Source: Ohtaekwangia sp. (lineage in GTDB: Bacteria > Bacteroidota > Bacteroidia > Cytophagales > Cyclobacteriaceae). Taken from it: a DNA stretch of 64,000 nucleotides. Location of the stretch: assembly GCA_021155195.1 (NCBI GenBank), contig JAJNPV010000049.1:427447-491446 (forward strand), given 5' to 3'. The position numbers and the translations under genes were made by a program. Positions 1 to 8,661 of the stretch are shown here, in pieces; the first letter of the stretch is position 1; every line of letters starts with the position of its first letter. The notes under the pieces are model-generated. The model was not told where the DNA came from, searched no databases, and saw nothing but the letters and a program-made list of their open reading frames with translations.

Positions 1-1379
1 GCAACTGCAGCCTCTACAGTTGAATAAGATTGCGCCAACAATCCTGTGAGAATTCCAGTCAAAACATCGCCACTACCCCCCGTTGCCATACCTGGATTCC
101 CGGTTGAATTGAAAATTAGTTTTTTATCAGGTGTGGCAACAATGGTGTATGCTCCTTTTAAAATGACTACTGATTGAATGCGCGTAGCTAACTCTTTTAA
201 CTTATCAAGCTTATCAAAATCATCCTCCCATTTCCCCACAAGCCTTTCAAACTCACCAGGGTGAGGTGTCAAAATACTTCCTTGCGGGATAAGTGTAAGA
301 AGTTTTGGATTAGCTGATAGAATGTTTAATGCATCCGCATCAAGTACGATTGGTTTTTTAAAACTTGTTAATAAATACTCGAGTGCATTTACAGTTTCAG
401 GGGCCTGACCTAACCCTGGGCCAATTCCAATGGTCGTGTAAAATTCTTTGATCTCACGACCTGAAAAAAAATCAGGCGACTGATCAACCGTAGTCATTGC
501 TTCGGGTACAGCAGTTTGGATAATCGTATATCCCGATTGAGGTACATGAACTGTGAGCAATCCTAACCCTGAACGCAAGGCTGATTGTGCCGCCAAAATA
601 CACGCCCCCATTTTTCCAGTTGACCCCGCTATCAACAAAGCATGACCAAATTTTCCTTTGTGATCAAACTTTAAGCGCGGTTTAAGAATTTTCTTTACTG
701 ACTTAAGCGTTGTGAGGGAATTATCGCCAGCAACTTCTTTTATATATTTTCTATGAAGGCCTATATCAACCACTTGCCATTCCCCTACATATTCATAATT
801 CTCGGGCTGCAGGAAGGCAAGCTTTGGAGCCTGAAACGTAATGGTATAATTTGCTTTTAGGATTGTTCCAGATGAGTGCTGATTTGTTCGCAACCCGGAA
901 GGTACATCAACCGAAATTTTAACTTTTGGAGAACGATTCAAACAATCAATCACTTTAGCATAGATTCCCTCTAACGGACGATTCAATCCAGACCCGAAGA
1001 TGGCGTCAATAAGAATCGTACGGTCTGCAAATAATTCACAATCCGCATTAGTTGTTATTTCTAACACCGAAACCTTAGAATCTAATTTCTTGAGATTGGT
1101 TAAAAAGTCAATTGACTCAGATACCGATCCCCTAACAATCCAAACGGTAACGGAATAATTCCAATCGGTTAGTAACCGGGCAATGCCTAATCCATCACCA
1201 CCATTATTACCCGCACCACATACAATTCCAATTTTGTTGCTCGCATCAAAGCGCTCTACAAACCAAGTAACAAATGCCTGGCAAGCACGCTCCATTAAAT
1301 CAATGGAAGCAATAGGTTCTTCCCGGATGGTGTATGCATCCCACGCCTTAATCTGCTCAGATGATAAAATCTTTATCAC
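1..1379 (-). CDS. nnr: Bifunctional NAD(P)HX epimerase / ADP-dependent dehydratase (partial, C-terminus cut by window edge)
   Basis: Repairs hydrated NADH and NADPH: the N-terminal YjeF_N domain epimerises R- and S-NAD(P)HX and the C-terminal ribokinase-like domain dehydrates S-NAD(P)HX using ADP. Visible: N-terminal GAGNNGGDGLGIARLL loop near residues 54-69 and, close to the left edge, the C-terminal signature ATGGSGDVLTGILTGLL typical of the dehydratase. About 459 codons are present of roughly 500 expected. The start is GTG at 1379 because an in-frame TAG lies five codons upstream. It begins 4 bp after the nuoD stop, so it is probably cotranscribed with complex I genes. Confidence 0.93.
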   Translation of the reverse strand, partial: MIKILSSEQIKAWDAYTIREEPIASIDLMERACQAFVTWFVERFDASNKIGIVCGAGNNGGDGLGIARLLTDWNYSVTVWIVRGSVSESIDFLTNLKKLDSKVSVLEITTNADCELFADRTILIDAIFGSGLNRPLEGIYAKVIDCLNRSPKVKISVDVPSGLRTNQHSSGTILKANYTITFQAPKLAFLQPENYEYVGEWQVVDIGLHRKYIKEVAGDNSLTTLKSVKKILKPRLKFDHKGKFGHALLIAGSTGKMGACILAAQSALRSGLGLLTVHVPQSGYTIIQTAVPEAMTTVDQSPDFFSGREIKEFYTTIGIGPGLGQAPETVNALEYLLTSFKKPIVLDADALNILSANPKLLTLIPQGSILTPHPGEFERLVGKWEDDFDKLDKLKELATRIQSVVILKGAYTIVATPDKKLIFNSTGNPGMATGGSGDVLTGILTGLLAQSYSTVEAAV

Positions 1380-1383
1380 AACG

Positions 1384-2595
1384 TTAACGATCTACTTCCC
1401 CTAACACTATATCAATCGAACCCAGAATGGCAATTAAATCTGCTATCAACACTCCGCGACTAATTTCAGGCAGAATTGAAAGGTTCACAAACGAGCACGC
1501 ACGTGCCTTGCAGCGAAATGGAATATCACTCTTACCATCCGCACGAAAGAAATACCCTAACTCCCCTTTTGGATTTTCTGCACGCACATATAATTCCTGG
1601 GCTTTGGGTCTGATTTTTTTAGGAACCAATGCCTGCGGATCAAATTCACGCGTGCGTTTATGTTCACCTTCCAATTTGTCAAGACATTGATCCATGATTC
1701 GGAGCGATTCATAAATCTCCTTCACACGTATCCAACTACGATCCCAACAATCACCCACCTTACCCATCTTTCCTTCTCCAATCGGTACTTCAAATTCCAG
1801 CTCCGGGTAAACCGAATAACCATCTACTCTTCTCAAATCAAAACGCAATCCAGATGCACGCAACATCGGGCCGGTAATTCCATTGTTGATGGCAAGATTT
1901 AATGGAAGCACACCAACATTGGCAGTGCGGTCAATAAAAATTTTATTATCGATAAGAATTGTTTCGAGTTCGGCTACTTTCGGTTTGAAGTACGTAATGA
2001 ACTCACGACATCGTTTCTCAAAGCCAACCGGAAGATCATAGAACAACCCACCAATCCAAATGTAATTGTATAGCATGCGCGCACCACTCGCCCACTCCAG
2101 CAATCGTAAGATATGTTCGCGATCACGCATGATCCAGAAGAAGGGTGTAAACGCTCCCAAATCCAAACCATATGTTCCTACTGCAATCAAGTGCGATGCA
2201 ATCCGATTCATTTCTGCCACTAACACGCGAATGTATTCTACTCGCTTCGGAATTTGATCAGCAATACCAAGCATTCGTTCAACTCCCATTGCATACGCAT
2301 GCTCCGAATTCATGGCCGCTACATAATCCATGCGATCAACAAACGGAATCACTTGATTGTATGGAAGACTTTCAGCATGTTTTTCAAAACAACGGTGCAG
2401 ATACCCAATATGCGGAACAACTTCTTTTATAATCTCGCCATCCGATAAAACTTCCAGTCGCAAAACTCCATGCGTGGAAGGATGCTGCGGACCCAGATTG
2501 ATAATCATCTCCTCGCTCTTAAGTTCTTTTGCTTTGAACTTGTTCGGCTCGGAGTCGATTAGATTGTCTTCTTTATATATGTATTGTTGTTTCAA
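1384..2595 (-). CDS. nuoD: NADH-quinone oxidoreductase subunit D
   Basis: The 49-kDa peripheral-arm subunit of complex I, which with NuoB forms the quinone-binding pocket. The 403 residues match the usual family length. The hallmark LGPQHPSTHGVLRLE lies near residues 34-48, with HIGYLHRCFEK and the C-terminal ADLIAILGSIDIVLGEVDR following. The order nuoA-B-C-D is the standard one, but the nuoC-nuoD junction is interrupted by an inserted element that ends 3 bp before this ATG, so any native leader has been replaced. The downstream neighbour is the NAD(P)HX repair gene rather than nuoE. Confidence 0.97.
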   Translation of the reverse strand: MKQQYIYKEDNLIDSEPNKFKAKELKSEEMIINLGPQHPSTHGVLRLEVLSDGEIIKEVVPHIGYLHRCFEKHAESLPYNQVIPFVDRMDYVAAMNSEHAYAMGVERMLGIADQIPKRVEYIRVLVAEMNRIASHLIAVGTYGLDLGAFTPFFWIMRDREHILRLLEWASGARMLYNYIWIGGLFYDLPVGFEKRCREFITYFKPKVAELETILIDNKIFIDRTANVGVLPLNLAINNGITGPMLRASGLRFDLRRVDGYSVYPELEFEVPIGEGKMGKVGDCWDRSWIRVKEIYESLRIMDQCLDKLEGEHKRTREFDPQALVPKKIRPKAQELYVRAENPKGELGYFFRADGKSDIPFRCKARACSFVNLSILPEISRGVLIADLIAILGSIDIVLGEVDR

Positions 2596-2598
2596 AAA

Positions 2599-3027
2599 TT
2601 GACAATTGATAGTGGATAATGGAAAATTAACTGGTCATGATCTTTACCTTTTGGCCTTCGAAGTTTTTATCGAAGCCGTCAATATTTTTATTACTTCGAT
2701 ACATTTATTTAATAAGATTTCTCCTTTGGTTGAATCAAGAATTTTTGAGTCAGCTAACAACCGAATCCAATAATGTGTTTCATTCGCCTCCTTGTTTGCG
2801 ATTGAAAGCTTATGAATAAAATCTGCTTTTGACTCTGCCTGATTTGCTTCCTCAACCATTGCGCCAACCGAAGTAGCACTTCTCAATAATTGTTTAGATA
2901 ATATGTACTCTTTCTTTTCCTGTAACTCAAGGCAAATTTTGACAACATCAAGCGCAAAAGAATAACTCTTTTGCCTGAGTGGATTCTCTGACTTTCTAAT
3001 TATCAATTGTTCACTCTCCATTGTCAA
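2599..3027 (-). mobile_element. IVS-type element with imperfect terminal inverted repeats carrying a four-helix-bundle gene
   Basis: The segment 2599-2629 on the plus strand and 3027-2997 on the minus strand begin with the same octamer TTGACAAT and agree at 25 of 31 positions by hand alignment, so they form terminal inverted repeats. They enclose one four-helix-bundle gene. The element begins 8 bp after the nuoC stop and ends 3 bp before the nuoD start. Proteins of this family were first noted in intervening sequences of 23S rRNA genes and are common in Bacteroidota. The paired ends and exact placement between two genes suggest insertion. No target-site duplication is obvious. Confidence 0.6.
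2644..3021 (-). CDS. Four-helix-bundle protein (23S rRNA intervening-sequence family)
   Basis: A 125-residue, all-helical protein of the IVS / S23 family. Characteristic segments are the early SYSFALDVVKICLEL helix, the LLRSATSVGAMVEEANQAES segment and the KEANETHYWIRLLADS helix. The molecular role is not established; the fold resembles small nucleic-acid-binding bundles. The ATG at 3021 is preferred; a TTG two codons earlier is possible, and that extra sequence is part of the terminal repeat. It sits alone inside the nuo operon with no functional link to complex I, consistent with an insertion. Confidence 0.88.
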   Translation of the reverse strand: MESEQLIIRKSENPLRQKSYSFALDVVKICLELQEKKEYILSKQLLRSATSVGAMVEEANQAESKADFIHKLSIANKEANETHYWIRLLADSKILDSTKGEILLNKCIEVIKILTASIKTSKAKR

Positions 3028-3035
3028 CTAAAGAT

Positions 3036-3521
3036 TTAGTATTCGATCTTCATTCCCCGATAATATTCCTCATGCTTATAATCTTTGCGCAACGGAAAAC
3101 CTTTCCAATCGGCAGGCAATAAAATTCTTCTTAGGTCTGGATGGTTTTCAAAAGTTATTCCAAACATATCGTATACTTCCCGCTCCAACCAGTTGGCCGT
3201 TTTCCAAATAGAGTTCACACTTTCTACTTCCGGGTTTTCGCGTGGCAAAATAACCTTTAGCGCAAGCGACTGATTAAATGGAATCGAGTACAGATGATAA
3301 ATCACCTCCATAGTTTCCGCTTCTACACCATTGTCAATTCCTGTTATACAGGAAAGCATATCGAAATAGGTAGCGGGATTTTTATGAAGTTGATCACACA
3401 CAGGAAGAAGAACTTCATTTTTAATAATCACTCCAAAGGGAGTTGAGTTTGGAATCTCAACCACTTCCTCATTTGAAAATGATTGAATGAGTTTTAAAAG
3501 TTCTTCTTGTTTCTCAGACAT
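3036..3521 (-). CDS. nuoC: NADH-quinone oxidoreductase subunit C
   Basis: The 30-kDa peripheral-arm subunit of complex I. The conserved C-terminal region WLEREVYDMFGITFENHPD followed by LRRILLPADWKGFPLRKDY is intact near residues 113-150. The ATG at 3521 gives 161 residues beginning MSEKQEELLK; a longer reading adds eight residues with no family support. It overlaps the end of nuoB by 8 bp, implying translational coupling. It is not fused to nuoD, unlike the enterobacterial nuoCD. Confidence 0.95.
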   Translation of the reverse strand: MSEKQEELLKLIQSFSNEEVVEIPNSTPFGVIIKNEVLLPVCDQLHKNPATYFDMLSCITGIDNGVEAETMEVIYHLYSIPFNQSLALKVILPRENPEVESVNSIWKTANWLEREVYDMFGITFENHPDLRRILLPADWKGFPLRKDYKHEEYYRGMKIEY

Positions 3522-4038
3522 GTTCTTTCTTAAGCAGTTGTTCAATCGCTAATGGCTTCATGCGACTTTCATTTCGGATTTTTTCATGAAGTTTCAAAAT
3601 GCCTCCAATTAATGCTTCGGGTCGTGGTGGGCAACCCGGCACATACACATCCACAGGAATGATTCGATCCACACCTTTCACCACATGATACCCATGCTGC
3701 CAATACGGTCCGCCACAGTTAGAACATGAGCCCATCGAAATAACATACCGTGGCTCCGACATCTGCTCATATAATTGCTTGATGCGATCGGCCATCTTAA
3801 ATGTAACGGTGCCAGAAACAATCATCACATCAGATTGGCGCGGAGAAGCGCGGGGCACCATTCCAAAACGATCCATGTCATACACCGTACTACCCGTGCT
3901 CATAAATTCAATCGCACAGCAAGCTAATCCAAACGTCATCGGGAATAAGGAAGATAAGCGCGACCAGTTTAGCAAGTCATCTACTTTCGTGATGATTACG
4001 CCTCCATTCTCGAACTGCTGATCTAATAATCCCTTCAT
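3514..4038 (-). CDS. nuoB: NADH-quinone oxidoreductase subunit B
   Basis: Carries iron-sulfur cluster N2, the last electron carrier before quinone in complex I. All four ligand cysteines are visible: tandem Cys40-Cys41 in FGLACCAIEF, Cys105 in MGSCSNCGGPYW and Cys136 in VPGCPPRPEAL. The length of 174 residues is normal. It overlaps nuoA by 4 bp and nuoC by 8 bp, as in a translationally coupled operon. Confidence 0.97.
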   Translation of the reverse strand: MKGLLDQQFENGGVIITKVDDLLNWSRLSSLFPMTFGLACCAIEFMSTGSTVYDMDRFGMVPRASPRQSDVMIVSGTVTFKMADRIKQLYEQMSEPRYVISMGSCSNCGGPYWQHGYHVVKGVDRIIPVDVYVPGCPPRPEALIGGILKLHEKIRNESRMKPLAIEQLLKKEHV

Positions 4039-4532
4039 AGAGAATTTCCTGCTTTATGACTTCTATATTTTTCGTTAATGCTGGTATAATATTGATCCGG
4101 TACCGGTGATGCAACATTATTTGTGCGTGGTTCCGACTTCACCCAATCCAGATGCCCCATCTTCCAGGCGTAGGAAAGGCCAAGTACCAATACAAAAATG
4201 AAAATCAACATTTCGGTAAACGCATACCAGCCCCACATTCCATCGGTTTGTGAGATTAATTCTGCGTTAGCAAACACCACTGACCATGGAAAAAGAAAAA
4301 CAACTTCTACTTCAAACAATATGAACACTAAGGCCAATACATAAAACCGGAGATTAAATTGTATCCATGCAGTGCCTTGTGGAGTCTCCCCACTCTCGTA
4401 CGATTGTAATTTTTGTGCATTGGGTCGGTTTGGTCTTATCAATCTCGAAACCAGTAATGCCGAAACAACAAAGAACATTCCGCCAAGGAAGAAAAGTAAA
4501 ATTTGAGAAAGGATTGGTGTTGATTCTGTCAT
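4035..4532 (-). CDS. nuoA: NADH-quinone oxidoreductase subunit A
   Basis: Small membrane subunit of complex I with three transmembrane segments, near residues 9-30, 64-87 and 103-123. The family signature YESGETPQGTAW and the RFYVLALVFILFEVEVVFLFP region are present. The C-terminal hydrophilic tail of about 35 residues is longer than in short homologues. It is the first gene of the nuoA-B-C-D run and has a Bacteroidota-type promoter immediately upstream. Confidence 0.95.
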   Translation of the reverse strand: MTESTPILSQILLFFLGGMFFVVSALLVSRLIRPNRPNAQKLQSYESGETPQGTAWIQFNLRFYVLALVFILFEVEVVFLFPWSVVFANAELISQTDGMWGWYAFTEMLIFIFVLVLGLSYAWKMGHLDWVKSEPRTNNVASPVPDQYYTSINEKYRSHKAGNSL

Positions 4533-4539
4533 TTAGAAC

Positions 4540-4547
4540 CAAAGATA
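4540..4547 (-). promoter_or_regulatory. Putative -7 element of the nuo operon
   Basis: The minus strand reads TATCTTTG, an exact match to the Bacteroidota -7 consensus TANNTTTG. It ends about 8 nt before the nuoA ATG, so the mRNA would be leaderless or nearly so. No good TTTG -33 box is visible at the expected spacing, which lowers confidence. Confidence 0.5.
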
Positions 4548-4633
4548 CACAGGTAGCATGGTATTACCTTAATACTTAGAATTGAAAAAGTTGGCAGGAG
4601 CAGTAGGCAGATTGCAGTATGATTAAACCTAAT

Positions 4634-5494
4634 TTAAAGACTAGTTGCATTAAACGTGTCGCCCTGATTGATGTCTCCGGTTTGATAGCCCTTACTAAAC
4701 CAACGTTGCCTTTGAGCGGAAGTGCCGTGCGTAAAAGAATCTGGTACCACATATCCTCGCGCTTGCTTTTGCAGGCGATCGTCACCAATGGCACTGGCCG
4801 CATTCATGGCTTCATCGATATCACCAGCCTCAATCATATTAAACATTTCATTGGCGTGATGCGCCCACACACCGGCTAAAAAATCTGCTTGCAATTCCAA
4901 CTTCACAGAAAGTTTGTTGTACTCTTCTTCACTTAATTGACCGCGCATTTCATGAACCTTATCAGTAATACCCATTAAGTGTTGCACATGATGACCCACT
5001 TCATGTGCTACCACATAAGCTTGCGCAAAATCTCCAGGCGCTTCAAATCTGTTTTTTAATTCTTCGTAAAAACTAAGGTCGATATACAATTTCTCATCGG
5101 CACTGCAATAGAACGGACCTGTAGAAGCATCGGCATTTCCACAACCCGACTGCACACTTCCACTAAACAATACAAGTGTTGGTTCGCGATAATCGCGTAA
5201 CAATTGATTCCAAACATCTTCCGTATCGGCCAGCACTACTTTTACAAATTGAGATAACTCATCTTCTTCAGGGCTTGCAGTATAAGGTGTTGATTGAGAT
5301 ACGGATGGGCTGTTGTCTAATGGAATCTGCTCAAGTAATGTTAATGGATTGTTTCCGGTTATTAAACTGATAATTACAATTATAACTACCACTCCGATAC
5401 CACCTTTAATTGGAAGGCCTCCAAAGCCACCGCCTCCACTTCTTCCACGCTGATCATCTACATTACTGCTTTGTCTTCGTCCTCGCCACTGCAT
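4634..5494 (-). CDS. Neutral zinc metallopeptidase, YpfJ family
   Basis: A 286-residue membrane-anchored putative zinc protease. A glycine- and arginine-rich N-terminus (residues 1-30) precedes one transmembrane segment near 32-47, followed by an extracytoplasmic catalytic domain. The HEVGHH zinc-binding motif lies at residues 164-169, in the context VVAHEVGHHVQHLMG. The FYCSADEKLYIDLSFY segment upstream is characteristic of the YpfJ/putative neutral zinc metallopeptidase family. The substrate is unknown. It stands apart from the nuo genes by about 100 bp. Confidence 0.9.
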   Translation of the reverse strand: MQWRGRRQSSNVDDQRGRSGGGGFGGLPIKGGIGVVVIIVIISLITGNNPLTLLEQIPLDNSPSVSQSTPYTASPEEDELSQFVKVVLADTEDVWNQLLRDYREPTLVLFSGSVQSGCGNADASTGPFYCSADEKLYIDLSFYEELKNRFEAPGDFAQAYVVAHEVGHHVQHLMGITDKVHEMRGQLSEEEYNKLSVKLELQADFLAGVWAHHANEMFNMIEAGDIDEAMNAASAIGDDRLQKQARGYVVPDSFTHGTSAQRQRWFSKGYQTGDINQGDTFNATSL

Positions 5495-5552
5495 AAGTTC
5501 AAAGTTTAGAAGCTGGAAGGTACAAAGTGCCAGAGCATGATCAAAAAAAGAA

Positions 5553-5580
5553 TTCCCCGAAATCTTGGAAATTCGGGGAA
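5553..5580 (-). terminator. Rho-independent terminator
   Basis: A perfect 9-bp stem (TTCCCCGAA at 5553-5561 paired with TTCGGGGAA at 5572-5580) followed, on the minus strand, by a run of T. It lies just after the beta-propeller lipoprotein gene. Confidence 0.8.
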
Positions 5581-5603
5581 CATAAAAACCTTTGAATTAT
5601 AAT

Positions 5604-6563
5604 CTATTTTGCTGGTAACACAAACACAGGTGCCATTTCCGATCGCCAGTCGGTGGTCAGTTTCTTTTGTCCAGATCCATCGCGGTTGCGTAAATAGATA
5701 TCAAATTTATATCCCTCTTTGTTCGATCTGTCAAACGCAAGCCATTCGCCATCGGGCGACCACGCATGCCAGCCTTCGCTCAGTGTATCGGTAGTAAGCT
5801 GCCTGGTGTTTGAACCATCGGGCAACATAGTAAAAATGTTGTGTTTGCCTTTTTGTCGTGAGATATAAGAAATAATATTCTGACTCGGTTCCCAGAATGG
5901 TGGACCCGCATGATAGCTATGCCATTGAGCGGTTGTGTCTTCAGGAAAATAAGTGAGTTGTTTCAAATTACTACCATCAACATCCATTATCCAAATCTCC
6001 GCTTTTTCATTCTTATAGTTTCTCCGGTTCTTTCGATGACGAAATACGATCTGCTTTCCATCGGGTGAAAAATGTGGATCTGCATAAGATGCGGCCGTAT
6101 CCGTAGTAAGCTGCGTGTATTTACCACTCTTTATATCAACCAAAAAAAGTTGAAAGCGTATTTCTTTCCCTATGCGGCCAGAGACAATCATTTCCTCTCC
6201 TTCGTTGCGACTGCTCATCCATGAGTCTTCCAATCGCAAATCCGTAACTTTTCGCACCTGGTTTCCATCTGCATTCATCTCGTACAGAAAATACATGCGG
6301 TGTGTGGTATCCCGATCAGAAACAAAATACAGTTTATCTTTATAAGCATAATAAACCCATTCCACACCAGGTGCATTAGAAATATTTTTCTGACCTGTGC
6401 CATCGGCATTCATCACAAAAATTTCGTAATCATCATGAGCAGTATCGTAGTATACGTTATAGGCAATCTTATACTCCGCTATATCGGCTTTGGGCTTGAC
6501 ATTAGAGCATCCAACTAATAGCGCCATACAAAGCATCCCGGCCGCTCCGAAAAATCCTTTCAT
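5604..6563 (-). CDS. TolB/PD40-type beta-propeller lipoprotein
   Basis: About 319 residues with a lipoprotein signal (lipobox LVGCS near residue 20) and repeated PD40 blades of the form FSPDGKQIVFRHR, IWIMDVDGSNLKQLTYF, WSPDGEWLAFDRS and IYLRNRDGSGQKKLTTDW. Such proteins resemble TolB and periplasmic sensor propellers, but this one is a lone lipoprotein with no Tol-Pal genes nearby, so the function is open. The ATG at 6563 overlaps the preceding gene as ATGA, which favours it over the ATG two codons upstream. Confidence 0.85.
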   Translation of the reverse strand: MKGFFGAAGMLCMALLVGCSNVKPKADIAEYKIAYNVYYDTAHDDYEIFVMNADGTGQKNISNAPGVEWVYYAYKDKLYFVSDRDTTHRMYFLYEMNADGNQVRKVTDLRLEDSWMSSRNEGEEMIVSGRIGKEIRFQLFLVDIKSGKYTQLTTDTAASYADPHFSPDGKQIVFRHRKNRRNYKNEKAEIWIMDVDGSNLKQLTYFPEDTTAQWHSYHAGPPFWEPSQNIISYISRQKGKHNIFTMLPDGSNTRQLTTDTLSEGWHAWSPDGEWLAFDRSNKEGYKFDIYLRNRDGSGQKKLTTDWRSEMAPVFVLPAK

Positions 6564-6955
6564 TTCCATGCAGCTAATATAACGCCCATAATGGTAAGTG
6601 CCACGATGCTGTAGCCGGCATTGATCAGAAACAATTTAAAAGATCTCCGTTCAAACAAATAATGTGTTCCCACGAACGTAGCAACCCAGCCAGCTCCTGC
6701 TAAAAAGCCCCACATGGCACCCATGGCCGGATCGTTTTCAGGACCCATAAACATGGCCAGGTTAATAGCAGAGATAAGAGCTAGAATAAACGCAACACCA
6801 AAAATCTTTACCATATTGCCACCTTTCATTCCTTCTTCGGTAAATCCATTTTCTTTCATCCACGCTTTACCAAAAACAGCAGGTGAATACCAAAGCCCAC
6901 CAATCATAAAGGTTGAGAGGGCAGCTACAATAATTGCGAAGTAGTTAAGTTCCAT
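6560..6955 (-). CDS. DUF1761 family membrane protein
   Basis: A 131-residue protein with four predicted membrane segments. The N-terminus with GGLWYSPAVFGKAWMKENGF is the recognisable DUF1761 signature. Function is unknown for the family. It is coupled by a 4-bp overlap to the downstream beta-propeller lipoprotein. Confidence 0.85.
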   Translation of the reverse strand: MELNYFAIIVAALSTFMIGGLWYSPAVFGKAWMKENGFTEEGMKGGNMVKIFGVAFILALISAINLAMFMGPENDPAMGAMWGFLAGAGWVATFVGTHYLFERRSFKLFLINAGYSIVALTIMGVILAAWK

Positions 6956-6999
6956 ACAGGTAGGGGTTAGGGTTAAATGATTTGTTATTAAAATACTAT

Positions 7000-7518
7000 T
7001 TATTCTAAACGTTTTCCGGTTGTCAGATAAAAGTTAATGGCTTCTGCCCAATCATTTAAATTATGAGCAAACATTTTATTTAGTGCCGCCTCATTTCCGC
7101 ATGCACTCTCCTCTGTAAAACCCGTGTAGCAATAGGTTACAGTAGCCAGGGTTGCATTGTCTTGCGATGCACAAGCTACCGTAATAAACCAAATTCGTAG
7201 CTGGGTGTATACTGTATACTCAATCAAATACTCCTTCTGATCGTATTGTGTTACAACCCAGAGGTATTCTCTTTCTTTAGGGTCACTGGAGGGTGTTTTG
7301 AAGATCATGTGCTGTTCAACTTCGGGGTGTTTTGAATAAATAATTGTTGGTTCCCAACCAGCACACCAATCTTTTTCACGGATGGGACCAAAAAGAGGAA
7401 ATGCTTTTTCAATGTTGGTATTCACAATAAAAGAAGCTGATCGTTGTATTCGCTTTGCACTTTGAGAATATGTTTCTGTTATCATCATACAAATCAAGAG
7501 TAAAAGAATTAGTCGCAC
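7000..7518 (-). CDS. Secreted SRPBCC-like protein
   Basis: 172 residues with an N-terminal signal peptide (hydrophobic LILLLLICMMITETYSQ). The segment SASFIVNTNIEKAFPLFGPI followed by a Trp-rich DWCAGWEP is typical of START/SRPBCC hydrophobic-ligand-binding proteins, which are usually cytoplasmic; an exported member is less common. No ligand can be assigned. It is divergent from the histidine kinase gene with about 80 bp between the starts. Confidence 0.7.
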   Translation of the reverse strand: MRLILLLLICMMITETYSQSAKRIQRSASFIVNTNIEKAFPLFGPIREKDWCAGWEPTIIYSKHPEVEQHMIFKTPSSDPKEREYLWVVTQYDQKEYLIEYTVYTQLRIWFITVACASQDNATLATVTYCYTGFTEESACGNEAALNKMFAHNLNDWAEAINFYLTTGKRLE

Positions 7519-7597
7519 CTTTATTGTCTGTTACTGACTTGAAATTGCGAACTTTATACATACGAAATTTGCCAGAGATACTGAAACGGATAAAACC

Positions 7598-8659
7598 GTG
7601 ACCGAACCGGATAAAAACATACCTACCGAAGAAGTAAAACTTAATGACGGCCTGATGCGGCTGATCGGAATTCCATTTTTTGGGATTGCTATTCCACTTA
7701 TGACCGGGCTTTTTGGAGAATTAAGCTGGCGCGATAAAAGTTATTGGTTAGGTTATCTCTACTTCATTGGGCTGGCAGCGGCTATCTGGCATGGCAATCG
7801 ATATTTACTCTTTCGCACCCGTAAAAGGTTTACCTGGTTTGATAAGCCCATCGAAAAACTGGTGCTGCTTTTCATGAACAATATTTTCTTTACCACACCT
7901 CTCACGATAGCGTGGCTTTGCACCTGGTATAACGTTGCTAGCTTTGTGGGTATTAAATGGAATGTGATTCTGATTGTTGCTTTGGTTAATGTGATCTGTG
8001 TATTGTTTGTTACGCATGTTTATGAAACCGTGTTTATGGTGAAGGAACAGCAAAACGAACAAGTGAAAAACTCAGAACTCCAGCGTGCAAAAGCCGAAGC
8101 GGAACTGGCTGCGTTAAAAAATCAAATCGATCCGCACTTCATGTTCAATTCCTTGAACACGCTTACTCACCTTATTAAGGTAGATTCAAGCAAAGCCCTG
8201 GAGTTTACCGAAAACTTAGCGGAAGTATATCGCTATATTCTCAGTCAGAAAGATCAAACGCTTGTGTTGTTGGATGACGAATTGGATTTTACACACAAAT
8301 ACACCGACTTACTTCACCTGCGATTTGGAAATGCGCTCATTATAAAAAAACAATTTAACGGTACGGCCGGAAAAGAATTCCTGATTCCTCCTACTTCAGT
8401 TTTTGTTGCGTTTGAGAATGCCGTTAAACACAATGAGATCAGCGAAAAACTTCCAATGCAAATTGATGTGGATGTGCAAGATCACTGGCTGGTGATTACC
8501 AACTCTATCCGCGAACGCAAAACACGTGCCCACTCAAGCCGTATTGGATTAAAAAACCTGGATGAGCGTTTTAAATTGGTTACCGGCAAAGCCATTAGTG
8601 CTGCACGCGAACAAACTAAATTTGTTGTTCAGCTTCCACTCATTCCTATTAACAGTTAA
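7598..8659 (+). CDS. LytS-type sensor histidine kinase
   Basis: A 353-residue membrane histidine kinase of the His_kinase (PF06580) type. Four hydrophobic segments occupy roughly residues 20-145, then a short coiled coil leads to the phospho-acceptor motif NQIDPHFMFNSLNTL (His180) and the N-box FENAVKHNE near 273-281, ending with the SRIGLKNLDERFKLV G-box region. There is no extracellular sensor domain. The start is taken as GTG at 7598; an internal ATG near residue 20 is an alternative. It is followed after 2 bp by its response regulator. Confidence 0.92.
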   Translation: MTEPDKNIPTEEVKLNDGLMRLIGIPFFGIAIPLMTGLFGELSWRDKSYWLGYLYFIGLAAAIWHGNRYLLFRTRKRFTWFDKPIEKLVLLFMNNIFFTTPLTIAWLCTWYNVASFVGIKWNVILIVALVNVICVLFVTHVYETVFMVKEQQNEQVKNSELQRAKAEAELAALKNQIDPHFMFNSLNTLTHLIKVDSSKALEFTENLAEVYRYILSQKDQTLVLLDDELDFTHKYTDLLHLRFGNALIIKKQFNGTAGKEFLIPPTSVFVAFENAVKHNEISEKLPMQIDVDVQDHWLVITNSIRERKTRAHSSRIGLKNLDERFKLVTGKAISAAREQTKFVVQLPLIPINS

Positions 8660-8661
8660 GT

